From Actinostola sp. cb2023 (lineage: Eukaryota > Cnidaria > Anthozoa > Actiniaria > Actinostolidae), in assembly GCA_033675265.1 (NCBI GenBank), contig JAUJYZ010001079.1, positions 1 to 64,000 of the forward strand: a stretch of 64,000 nucleotides of DNA, given 5' to 3'. Both the position numbers and the translations under genes were made by a program. Below are positions 1 through 9,965 of the stretch, piece after piece; position 1 is the stretch's first letter, and every line of letters starts with the position of its first letter. The notes below the pieces were generated by a model. It had not been told where the DNA came from and did not search any database. It saw nothing but the letters and a program-made list of their open reading frames with translations.

Positions 1-885
1 TCTATATTCTGTGCACCCAACACTCATCTCACTAGTGGGGACACACGACTCTCACACTCACTTCTTACTACATTCTATATTCTGTACACACAACACTCAT
101 CTCACTAGTGGGGACACGACTCTCACACTCACTTCTTACTACATTCTATATTCTGTACACACAACACTCATCTCTGTATTCTTACTACATTCTGTATTCT
201 TACTACATTCTATATTCTTTACACCCAACACTCATCTCACTAGTTGGGACACCACTCTCACACTCACTTCTTACTACATTCTATATTCTATACACCCAAC
301 ACTCATCTCACTAGTGGGGACACGACTCTCACACTCACTTCTTACTACATTCTATATTCTATACACCCAACACTCATCTCACTAGTGGGGACACGACTCT
401 CACACTCACTTCTTACTACATTCTATATTCTGTACACCCAACACTCATCTCACTAGTGGGAACACGACTATCACACTCACTTCTTACTACATTCTATATC
501 CTGATACACCCAACACTCATCTCACTAGTGGGGACACGACTATCACACTCACTTCTTACTACATTCTATATTCTATCCACCCAACACTCATCTCACTAGT
601 GGGGACACAACTCTCACACTCACTTCTTACTACATTCTATATTCTATACACCCAACACTCATCTCACTAGTGGGGACACGACTCTCACACTCACTTCTTA
701 CTACATTCTATATTCTGTACACCCAACACTCATCTCACTAGTGGGAACACGACTATCACACTCACTTCTTACTACATTCTATATCCTGATACACCCAACA
801 CTCATCTCACTAGTGGGGACACGACTATCACACTCACTTCTTACTACATTCTATATTCTATACACCCAACACTCATCTCACTATG
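1..885. repeat. 71-bp tandem array
   Basis: About 12 head-to-tail copies of a 71-bp unit containing CTCATCTCACTAGTGGGGAC and CTTCTTACTACATTC. Spacing was measured directly (for example 301 to 372). The array runs off the left edge, so its full length is unknown. A shortened copy lies near 170-200. Open frames through it are by-products of repetition. On the minus strand it would sit in the intron downstream of the exon at 941-1010. Confidence 0.95.
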
Positions 886-940
886 GGTAATTATTGGATC
901 TGCTACGTAGTGCACTAGGAACTGATGTACATAGATTTAC

Positions 941-1027
941 CTCTACCGGCTTGAACGGACACCAACGCAATAGCCATCACAAAAACGGCGAGAACAAACA
1001 TCTTTACCATTGTGTATATCACTAAAT
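941..1027 (-). CDS. First coding exon (signal peptide) of an unidentified secreted protein, partial
   Basis: Read on the minus strand, an acceptor (TTCATGTTTCAG) ends at 1028. It is followed by 17 nt of 5' leader, then an ATG at 1010-1008. The reading frame gives about 23 residues: MVKMF, a strongly hydrophobic stretch (LAVFVMAIALV), then SVQA followed by GR, typical of a signal peptide with cleavage after VQA. A donor (AGAG then GTAAAT) follows at 941/940, leaving phase 1. The remainder of the gene would lie at lower coordinates, beyond the 71-bp array. The mature protein is unknown. This is visible features plus inference; no homology is claimed. Confidence 0.6.
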
Positions 1028-1150
1028 CTGAAACATGAACAAATTCAATAACATGCACAAAAATGCAGGAGATCAGTGAAGTGAAGCGGCAAAATGGCGG
1101 ATAATATTCCAGTTTGAACGTAAATTATGATGATATTTAGTAAAATATTA

Positions 1151-1996
1151 ACAGACGTGAAGCGATTAAAGAACAAGAGATAAAGAACAACAGAAAAAGG
1201 ACAGCAATTCTGGTGCAAATCAAAAGCGACTTAAAAGTAAAAAGATATTTACAGACGTGTAGCGATTAAAGAACAAGAGATCAAGAACAACAGAAAAAAG
1301 GACAGCAATTCTGGTGCAAATCAAAAGCGACTTAAAAGTAAAAAGATATTTACAGAGGTGAAGCGATTAAAGAACAAGAGATCAAGAACAACAGAAAAAG
1401 GACAGCAATTCTGGTACAAACAAAAGCGACTTAAAAGTAAAAAGATATTTACAGACGTGAAGCGATTAAAGAACAAGAGATAAAGAACAACAGAAAAAGG
1501 ACAGCAATTCTGGTGCAAATCAAGAGCGACTTAAAAGTAAAAAGATATTTACAGACGTGAAGCGATTAAAGAACAAGAGATAAAGAACAACAGGAAAAGA
1601 ATAGCAATTCTGGTGCAAATCAAGAACGACTAAAAGTAAAAAGATATTTACAGACGTGAAGCGATTAAAGAACAAGAGATAAAGAACAACAGAAAAAGAC
1701 AGCAATTATGGTGCAAATCAAGAGCGACTTAAAAGTAAAACGATATTTACAGACGTGTAGCGATTAAAGAACAAGAGATAAAGAACAACAGAAAAAGGAC
1801 ATTCTGGTGCAAATCAAGAACGACTAAAAGTAAAAAGATATTTACAGACGTGAAGCGACCAAGAGATAAAGAACAACAGAAAAAGGACAGCAATTATGGT
1901 GCAAATCAAGAGCGACTTAAAAGTAAAAAGATATTTACAGACGTGTAGCGATTAAAGAACAAGAGATAAAGAACAACAGAAAAAAGGACAGCAATT
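1151..1996. repeat. 100-bp tandem array
   Basis: Eight to nine copies of a 100-bp unit (ACAGACGTGAAGCGATTAAA ... AAAAGATATTT), with ACAGACGTG starting at 1151, 1251 and so on. Several units carry small internal deletions, for example near 1800 and 1855. It appears non-coding; the minus-strand open frames are repeat artefacts. Confidence 0.93.
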
Positions 1997-2718
1997 ACAC
2001 AGAAAAACAAGAACGAGTTACAAGCTTTGATTGCATTAGTCAAATATGCCCCTACTAACCTTGAACAAACGATAGACGAGTTTTCCTTCTGTCTTTCTTA
2101 CTGCAGTGTCCAAACAAGATCGCGAGCGCTGGTATATACCATCAACAGCCGTGTTGGTCGATACGCAATTGGTTGGTTAAAAATGACGTTTATCCAGATT
2201 AAATTTGACGACGTGATTGGTTGATTAAATATGGCGCCAGTCGAAGCAAAATCTGTCGAAATATGATTGGTTGCCTGCACGGTTTGCTGTGGCGTGATTG
2301 GTCGATCGCGAACAATGCGAAAAGTGAGGAGGAGTTCGCAAAATTCTAAAGCATGACCAGGATTACAGAAAATAAAGATTCACAGTTTAGTTACCGTAAT
2401 ATTTGAAATTCTATGTTTCCAAAAACGTTGTCCATTTACAAAACACAAAATAGTAAAATAGTAAAAAATAATTAATTAGAGAAACAATAAGCTAGAGTTC
2501 AGCTTGAGTGCATTTCTTTTCTTTCTCTAGTTATTTCCTTTTTTGATAATTTACTCTTTTGAATTTTGTAAAAGGGCAACGTTTTTGAAAACAGGTGTAA
2601 CAGAAAAATCATACCTTTAATTTTACAGTATTTTGTTTTACACAGCTCCGTTAATTTGTATAGAGGATGAATTATTTGAATTATTCTCGCTCATTGTAAG
2701 AACCTTAATTTTGACATG
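1997..2718. other. Unassigned AT-rich stretch
   Basis: No convincing exon, RNA gene or repeat is visible. Between about 2155 and 2310, GATTGGTTG/GATTGGTCG motifs recur four or five times at irregular spacing (CCAAT-box-like on the other strand). That is too loose to call a promoter. Confidence 0.5.
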
Positions 2719-2846
2719 TAAAGGCCTAGTTCAGACGTCGTGCTAATCATGAGCCGTTCTCATTTCAAACAATAGATAATGAGATTGCTTCTTTTGAAGT
2801 AATTAAGAACGGCTCTTGGAAAGTACGGCGTTTGAACTAGGCCTTA
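2719..2846. mobile_element. Short palindromic MITE-like element
   Basis: The ends are inverted: AAGGCCTAGTTCAGACGTCG on the left, and CGGCGTTTGAACTAGGCCTT on the right is its near reverse complement. GAGCCGTTCT and AGAACGGCTC pair further in. At about 128 bp with no coding capacity, it resembles a non-autonomous DNA transposon. Confidence 0.75.
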
Positions 2847-2903
2847 ATTACATACAAACGCTGAAAGACAACTGTATCTATAATTTTCAAAATAACCACA
2901 ATA

Positions 2904-3058
2904 ATTCATAGAGATATTGATTCATCAATCGAGTACTAGTCCTGCAAAGGGTTTAGAGATCTTTAGAACTTAGAACGAAGTGAGTTGATACACGTAGTGA
3001 AGAGAAAAAAGCATTTACGTCAGTTGTGAGGTTTTTACACTGAGGTACTAGACACCTT
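2904..3058. repeat. Composite repeat family, copy A, 5' module
   Basis: This block (AATTCATAGAGATATTGATT ... GTGAGGTTTTTACACTGAGG) recurs in the same orientation at 5108-5270 and 15957-16125 with few differences. In all three places it is followed by an AAG(C)...CGAGGACGGGG element. That shared order shows one larger interspersed family, whose internal copies are described below. Confidence 0.85.
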
Positions 3059-3262
3059 AAGCCGATCGAGGACGGGGACGTGAGGACGACGAAGTTCGAA
3101 TAAAGTATTTTGTTTTGTTTCTTTTTCCGTATTTTTCACTAAATTTGCGTCCTCTTTGATGAGTAACATCGTCTTTTTGTGGTCCGGTTGACTGAAAACA
3201 ACTATCTGCACAAATAATGAACTGACGTTCTCGTTCTTTTTGCAACGTCCTCGATGCTTAAA
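3059..3262. mobile_element. MITE with AAGCATCGAGGAC-type ends, long copy
   Basis: It begins TTAAGCCGATCGAGGACGGG and ends CGTCCTCGATGCTTAAAG, imperfect inverted ends with TTAA at the edges. A short version is at 16126-16200, a disrupted one at 9346-9560, and related inner sequence occurs inverted near 55115-55260. The minus-strand open frame through it has no recognisable motif. Confidence 0.7.
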
Positions 3263-3869
3263 GGAGAATTGAAGCCTAAATTTATCTTTCGATAAAAACA
3301 AAGAGAATGTTGTGTACATTCATTTCCTGAAATAATTTATAATTGTTTTTATTTTTATGGAGAAGAAACTTGAGTTTTAATTGTAAAAAGATACAGATTA
3401 CCACTAAAATGATCGCGTCTCCCTAGACGTCACTTATCCCTAGGGAAAGTGCAGTCACAATATAGAGTAACTGATAAGTGCATTGTATTTTCTGGTACCC
3501 GAGAGAATGTTGTAAACGGATTTTAAATATTCCCCATAAACGACGTCACAAACAAAAAGGTCTGAGCCGACGGTAAAACGGCAAAATGGCGGATGATATT
3601 CCATATTGAACGTAAATTATATAGATATCTAAGAAAGATTTACAAAAAATAAAACTCAAGTAATGATATCTAACTTTCTTGAGAAAATAAATTTTGACTA
3701 CGTGATTATTATAACGAAAGCATGGAATACGTTTAATTACGAAACATGGCTTCAGAGAAACAATAGAGCTAATTACAAAATTAAATAACTTGATCTTGTT
3801 AGAATTTATGAAATGAGCTCCATTTGCAAATTGATCCAACTTCAGGCTCCGGTTGCACGAAAGGTGTTC

Positions 3870-3976
3870 GAATAGCGCTATCCACCGGATAAGTCCTATC
3901 CAACGGTTAAAACTGATGCAGTTATCCAATACATTTTATCCGGTGGATAGGAGTTATCCGTTGGATAGCGCTATTC
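3870..3976. mobile_element. ATAGCGCTATCC palindromic MITE
   Basis: Inverted ends GAATAGCGCTATCCACCGGA and TTGGATAGCGCTATTC, with repeated internal TATCC(G/A)(G/A)CGG-type words. About 107 bp. A decayed copy lies at about 16617-16720 at the corresponding place in the second composite repeat. Confidence 0.75.
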
Positions 3977-4017
3977 TTGGTTTTTCAATCAATCCCTTGA
4001 GAATCAAGAGATAAAGA

Positions 4018-4098
4018 CACGGCGGCCATGTTGGTTGAACAAACAATAGACACTAATGAACAATCTTTTGTTGAAGTTCAACCAAGATGGCCGCCGTG
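4018..4098. mobile_element. GGCGGCCATGTTGG palindrome
   Basis: CACGGCGGCCATGTTGGTTG on the left faces its near reverse complement CAACCAAGATGGCCGCCGTG on the right. Related palindromes are at about 16735-16803 and, tandemly, at 50090-50220. This is a small non-coding foldback element. Confidence 0.7.
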
Positions 4099-4360
4099 AC
4101 GTGTATTGCAAACGGGACCAGACGTTATGTTGAAGCCACAATAGACGTGAAAGGCCTATATATTGTTGTCGTTGTTGTTTGACGATGCAAAGTTTCAACT
4201 TTCAAGTTCTTTATTTGCACTTATTTAGTTACAGTATAAACAGTATATATAGTCAAAGAAAGCTAAAAAATATAAACTTAATTAGGAGTTGTATCTGTGA
4301 CATGGCTAGTGCGTAGTTGTCAAGGTATCAGCGGCTTTCGAGTTGACCACTACCTACTTT

Positions 4361-4903
4361 GAGAGTAAATGAGGGAGAAAAATGAGAGAGTATCTACATA
4401 TAATGGACTAATGTATAACTAGTGCATTTGTGAAATGAAAAAAGAAGATACCACAATATTTAACGAGAAAGACGTCCCGAATTATTAAATTCAGTTCGTT
4501 ATATACAGTCATTTGCAAAAATTCTGGCTGCCACGAAATATCAATATATCAATATATCGAGTGCATTATGGGTAATTAAATAATACCATTTTGAGTTTCC
4601 TAACTTATTAAATGAAGCAAAATTTACAAACAACAAACGTAAGACTAAAATAAACATTATACTAAATATTTCTACCAACTTAGCTGGCGTTAACCCGCTT
4701 TAAGGGGAATTTTCGATTATTGAATTACCGATAATGCACCCGATATACTGTATTTGTCAGATAGTTGTTTTCAGTCAACTGGATCACAAAACTGAGATGA
4801 AGATTTCAAGTTGACCAGAGTCATTGAGCTATTCATATGCCAAATCCATATCGTCAAAATTAAAACAATTCACAACACCTCTCTGTATCTCTATAAACAT
4901 AGT
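4361..4903. other. Flank of composite repeat; no gene seen
   Basis: The first ~90 bp (GAGAGTAAATGAGGGAG ... GTGCATTTGTGAAATG) match the right flank of the 90-bp satellite at 27612-27700. The rest is AT-rich and has a TATCAATATATC run near 4540. A fragment near 4765 (AGTTGTTTTCAGTCAACTGG) matches the composite-family interior. Confidence 0.6.
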
Positions 4904-5000
4904 ACCGTGGAACCTCGATATAACGATGTGCCAAGGGACTGACCAAATTAGATCGTTATATCGGGAGATTGTTATAACGAATTTCCGATATAACGATTTT
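4904..5000. mobile_element. Pogo/Tigger-like terminal fragment
   Basis: CGTGGAACCTCGATATAACG followed by several inverted ATATAACGA/TCGTTATAT words. This resembles the CAGTGGAACCTCGATATAACG-type ends known from pogo-group DNA transposons. No transposase reading frame is present. Confidence 0.55.
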
Positions 5001-5107
5001 TGTCTTACTAAATTTCCCGTTCGGAAATTTGGAGAAGGGAGATATAGTGGTTTCTATGTCCCTGGAAGGACCAAAGGAAACCGAGGCGTTCATGGTATTA
5101 CCACAAT

Positions 5108-5270
5108 AATTCATAGAGATATGGATTCATCAATCCAGTACTAGTACTGCAAAGGGGTTTAGAGATCTTTATAACTTAGAACGAAGTGAGTTGATACACG
5201 CAGTGAAGAGAAAAAAGCAATTACGTCAGTTGTGAGGTTTTTACACCGTGAGGTACTAGTGGGACCTTAA
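5108..5270. repeat. Composite repeat family, interrupted copy D
   Basis: The same 5' module as at 2904 and 15957. It breaks at GGGACCTTAA, exactly where the foldback element 5271-9344 begins. The family resumes on the other side at 9345 with TTAAGCATCGAGGACGGGG. Confidence 0.85.
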
Positions 5271-6678
5271 GTCTCCGTAAAACACGCCCATCATTTTTTC
5301 GATCGAAATGAATTTCTCTTATACTCCTGTATTTTGAAGGCCTGACATAAGGAATCACTAATATCGATTTGGTTTCTTTGAAAATAATTTAAATATTTTT
5401 TTTAGAATTTTTTTTAAGTAGTTGCGCTGCTCATGGCAATTTCGAAGTCCAGCAGACTGTAAAATGTCAATATTGTGCAACTGCCGCATAAAGTTAATTC
5501 GAGATTAAATGCAATACTTTTTGCATGGGTGTGTAGCTATATCCTTCTAGTTTCTTCGGCAATTTGGTTTTAAGAATTTGCATCTCACATTGTAATGGAA
5601 TCAGGAAGAATATGGACTCTCATGCACGCGTTGTATTCATAATCCCAAACCACCCCAACTTTGAGGGCTTTTTTCAAAATCGTGGCACCTGATTCAAACT
5701 CGTTCACTATATGTGAATAAAGTACTAATGTTTATCAATACAAAACGCCAATAAAATCTTTCTGCATAGCATTTTTTGAAAAAATCGTAAGCGTTCAAAA
5801 CTTGGGGAAAATGCCCAAATCGAACTTCTGTCAGATTTCGATCGGTTCGAACTAACAACAAAACAAAATACCTGAATAGGCTTAACCAGAGCTTGGTAGT
5901 CATAGTAAGTCCTTCTGAATCGTCTATAACATGTAGAATAATTGCTTGACCTCCAAGGTTAGGGAATCAAGTTGCCATTGTACGTATAAATGCCGTATAT
6001 TCAACGATCAGTCCCGATCGTAACAGTGTTTTTCATGGCTTCTGATGTTCTTGTAAATTCCATTGTGTGCGAATCTTCAGTGAAAATAGACGTCTACAGA
6101 GTTCCAGTTATACATTTATCAAACATCAATCGAGAATGGAGCTAAAGAATTGAAAATAATCGAGTAAACAACTTAGTTTCAAGTTCCATGTTTACATTGT
6201 ATCATTCGTTCCCAGTCCCCCACTCCTTTTGTACCAGTGGGGGTGGTAGAGGGTATAACAAGTCTGGGTATCGTTTTCGTTTTAAAATTAAACTCTAATG
6301 TATATCTATGTTGTCGTGTGTATGAATATATATCTAATTTTTTCTATATGTGTGCACTCGTTTGGTGGGCTATCTGTGGTTGAAATACACAGGGAGCCCA
6401 TGCAATCAGTCATTGGTATGCCGTTGTCTGTGTATGTATTGAAAAATGGAGTATAAATGTTCTTTTACTGAGTGCAAGCCTAATTCTGGCTGTGGAGAAT
6501 CCGTAATACGCTAAGCCGTTCTCTGATGTTGTTAGACTGTAAGGCTGATATCACATGCCACTTACAAAGTTGTCATCTATCTAAACTTGTTGGTAAAATT
6601 GAAGAACATGAGCTGATTTTGGCACGAGCCTATGGAGCCCCATAAGGGCCATCAACAAACAATAATTTCATGTAAGAA

Positions 6679-6782
6679 TATCGCGCGATACTGTGTTTCT
6701 ATCGCGCGATACTGTTGTACTATCGCGCGATAACAACTCATTATTATCGCGCGATAATTTAATTCGTTGTTATCGCGCGATA
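6679..6782. repeat. Five copies of the palindrome TATCGCGCGATA (left arm)
   Basis: Perfect 12-bp palindromes start at 6679, 6700, 6721, 6745 and 6771, spaced 21-26 bp. They lie at the inner end of the left foldback arm. The mirror cluster is in the right arm. Confidence 0.92.
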
Positions 6783-6968
6783 CTGACATGTCATGTGATC
6801 TGATTAAAAGTGTATCGTATTACATGCCCATCGATTTATTGTTTTATTTCTTATTGTTCTACCTATATTTCGCTTTATTTTTTTACTTTTTACTCTTTTC
6901 CTTTTCCTTTTCATATTTATATTTATTTATTTATTCCCCCTTCTATCATATATAAAGACAACCACACT

Positions 6969-6969
<1 letters not shown>

Positions 6970-7008
<39 letters not shown>
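6970..7008. repeat. Poly-C tract
   Basis: About 39 consecutive C followed by a CT run, in the centre of the foldback element. Homopolymer length may be affected by sequencing or assembly error. Confidence 0.9.
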
Positions 7009-7010
<2 letters not shown>

Positions 7011-7080
7011 TCTCTCTTTGCCGCAGTCTACCAGTTCAGTTCAGGTCAGTTTATTTACAAATAAGTTACTTTACATCAGA

Positions 7081-7218
7081 TAGAGTGATTCCAATAAACC
7101 TGGACATTACTAACTACACCAATACGGCACACTATTAGACACTCACTCTTTTGTTTCTTTGCATCTAATAAACACTGACAGCTAATTAGTAGTGACCAGG
7201 TTTATTGGAATCACTCTA
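7081..7218. mobile_element. 138-bp MITE with TA edges
   Basis: Perfect 22-bp inverted ends, AGAGTGATTCCAATAAACCT and its complement, are bounded by TA on both sides. That fits a Tc1/mariner-type non-autonomous element. It is nested in the centre of the larger foldback element. Confidence 0.82.
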
Positions 7219-7910
7219 ACACCGACCAGCAAATAGAAATTAAACTAATCTAGGCGGGTGCTGTAAAATTTAATATATATATATTTAGTTTACAATATTA
7301 TTTTGTTTGTTTCATATTAACTGTGTGTCAGAGAAGAAGAAAAGAGTCAGGAATATACTACATAAATATTCAATTGATAATTACAAAGACTGGGAAGTTC
7401 AGAAATATGTACAAATGAAGCTCTGACAAGTACGTTACCGGTACAAAATTTTAGACCCTGCCCTCCCCGGTCTACACACACAAAAATAGTTTTACTTTAT
7501 TTTCATCTTCATTCATTCTTTATCTTTTATTTTAATTTCCTGTACCCTTTATTTTATCTTCTATATCTCTACCCACATTTCTGAATTAATTTTTTACTTT
7601 TTATTTTTCATATTTCGCCTATACAGCCACTGTTCTCTGTTTACATAATTATGGGTTAAATTGCATTTGCCCGCTATGAAAAGAGAACTGACAGTTATAG
7701 AGAAAATAGAGAAATAAATATACAATGGTTCTCGACCAACGTATACCTGCACGTCAGTTATAATATTGATCTGGCTTGCCGGTAAGTATTCAAGTATATA
7801 AAAGCAATATTCATCGAGGGATCAACTGCACAAAGAAGAAGAACAAGTGTGTTCGCCACCATGTTGTCTGTTGACATGTCGAATAAGTAACGTATTACAT
7901 ATACAATCAT

Positions 7911-8053
7911 TATCGCGCGATATAACAACGAATTATCGTGCGATAATAACAAAGTATCGCGCGATAGAAGCACAGTATCGCGCGATAACAGCGAATTATC
8001 GCGCGATAATAATGAGTTGTTATCGCGCGATAGTACAACAGTATCGCGCGATA
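7911..8053. repeat. Seven copies of TATCGCGCGATA (right arm)
   Basis: Copies start at 7911, 7934 (one mismatch, TATCGTGCGATA), 7955, 7976, 7997, 8021 and 8042, mostly 21 bp apart. The left arm has five, so the cluster has gained or lost units since the arms arose. Confidence 0.92.
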
Positions 8054-9344
8054 TTCTTACGTGAAATTATTGTTTGTTGATGGCCCTTACGGGGCTCCGT
8101 AGAATTCTCCACAGCCAGAATTAGGTTTGCACTCAGTAAAAGAACATTTATACTCCATTTTTCAATACATACTCTACAGACAACGGCATACCAATGACTG
8201 ATTGCATGGGCTCCCTGTGTATTTCAACCACAGATAGCCCACCAAACTATCTAACGAGTGCACAAATATAGAACAATTAGATATATATTCATACACACGA
8301 CAACATAGATATACATTAGAGTTTAATTTTAAAACGAAAACGATACCCAGACTTGTTATACCCTCTACCACCCCCACTGGTACAAAAGGAGTGGGGGACT
8401 GGGAACGAAGGATATCAATGTAAACATGGAACTTGAAACTAAGTTGTTTACTCGATTATTTTCAATTCTTTAGCTCCATTCTCGATTGATGTTTGATAAA
8501 TGTATAACTGGAACTCTGTAGACGTCTATTTTCACTGAAGATTCGCACACAATGGAATTTACAAGAACATCAGAAGCCATGAAATCACTGTTACGATCTG
8601 GACTGATCGTTGACTATACGGCATTTATATGTACAATGGCAACTTGATTCCCTAACCTTGGAGGTCAAGCAATTATTCTACATGTTATAGACGATTCAGA
8701 AGGACTTACTATGACTACCAAGCTCTGGTTAAGCCTATTCAGGTATTTTGTTTTGTTAGTTCGAACCGATCGAAATCTGACAGAAGTTCGATTTGGGCAT
8801 TTTCCCCAAGTTTGAACGCTCACGATTTTTTCAAAAATGCTATGCAGAAAGATTTTATTGGCGTTTTGTATTGATAAACATTAGTACTTTATTCACATTT
8901 AGTGAACGAGTTTGAATCAGGTGCCACGATTTTGAAAAAAGCCCTCAAAGTTGGGGGTGGTTTGGGATTATGAATACAACGCGTGCATGAGGGTCCATAT
9001 TCTTCCTGATTCCATTACAATGTGAGATGCAAATTCTTAAAACCAAATTGCCGAAGAAACTAGAAGGATATAGCTACACACCCATGCAAAAAGTATTGCA
9101 TTTAATCTCGAATTAACTTTATGCGGCAGTTGCACAATCTTGACATTTTACAGTCTGCTGGACTTCGAAATTGCCATGAGCAGCGCAACTACTTTAAAAA
9201 ATTCTAAAAAAATATTTAAATTATTTTCAAAGAAACCAAATCGATATTAGTGATTCCTTATGTCAGGCCTTCAAAATACAGGAGTATAAGAGAAATTCAT
9301 TTCGATCGAAAAAAATGATGGGCGTGTTTTACGGAGACACCCAC

Positions 9345-9560
9345 TTAAGCATCGAGGACGGGGACGTGAGAACGACGAAGTTCGAATAAAGTGTTTTGTT
9401 GTCTATTGTTTTCATATTTGTTTCTTTTTTCGTGTTTTTCACTAAATTTGCGTCCTCCCACCCAATATATCGGGTACATTGTGGATAATTTTCATCATAA
9501 AATGGCTGAAAAAGCCCTCTAAAGTTATTTTTTTTTTCAATTGTTTTTTTCACATACATA
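9345..9560. mobile_element. Remainder of AAGCATCGAGGAC MITE after the foldback insertion
   Basis: TTAAGCATCGAGGACGGGG, then CGAATAAAGTGTTTTGTTG and TTTTTCACTAAATTTGCGTC match 3065-3160 and 16126-16195. The right end is degraded. Confidence 0.7.
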
Positions 9561-9702
9561 CTACACTGGTTAATTGGGTTTAGATTCAGGTTTAATAATA
9601 GCTAAAATCAAAGAATTAGGATTATGCAAATTACTATATATCGATATATTAGATTTTACAGAATTTTTGCAAATCGCTGTATATATACTATAATACTATA
9701 AT
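9560..9702. other. AT-rich stretch, no gene seen
   Basis: A TATATCGATATATTAG stretch with TTTTGCAAAT nearby resembles, in inverted form, the sequence near 4500-4560. No exon signals are supported. Confidence 0.4.
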
Positions 9703-9706
9703 AATG

Positions 9707-9784
<78 letters not shown>
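9703..9784. repeat. (AAT)n microsatellite
   Basis: About 27 uninterrupted AAT triplets. Confidence 0.97.
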
Positions 9785-9965
9785 GACTTTATTCCTGCAG
9801 ATACCATTATATTGATACATTGGATTTACAATCAAATCTATGCGTAAATATATATACTAAGATAAAAGTCTGATATGATCATCAAACGAGACTACGATAT
9901 TATAAAAACATTTAGCAAAACTCTTCAAATTAGACTCATCTTTCATATATTGCTATATTAGTTGC

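Larger units (their letters stand above)
3600..4450. repeat. Composite repeat family, copy A, 3' part with one 90-bp unit
   Basis: Colinear with 16231-16977 plus 27603-27700. Shared landmarks in order are ATGGCTTCAGAGAAACAATA, CTTGATCTTGTTAGAATTTA, the ATAGCGCTATCC palindrome, the GGCGGCCATGTTGG palindrome, GTTGTTTGACGATGCAAAG and TTAGTTACAGTATAAACAG. Next comes one 90-bp unit (4271-4360), then TTTGAGAGTAAATGAGGG. In copy B the single unit has become an array of about 118. No coding potential was recognised. Confidence 0.85.
5271..9344. mobile_element. 4-kb foldback element with ~1.5-kb inverted arms
   Basis: The left arm (about 5271-6782) and right arm (about 7911-9338) are long, highly similar inverted copies. 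The ends are GTCTCCGTAAAACACGCCC and GGGCGTGTTTTACGGAGAC. About 140 bp of the left arm (roughly 6505-6640) are missing from the right arm. The central ~1.1 kb holds a poly-C tract and a nested MITE. No transposase was seen; the open frames in the arms lack recognisable motifs. It sits inside a copy of the composite repeat, with TTAA at both edges as a candidate target duplication; six to seven extra bases (ACCCAC) lie on the right. Confidence 0.85.

Noticed and set aside
5694..8377. Open frames in the foldback arms (69 and 67 codons)
   Set aside because: They lie in inverted copies at 5694-5903 and 8174-8377, are interrupted in the partner arm, and show no transposase motif.
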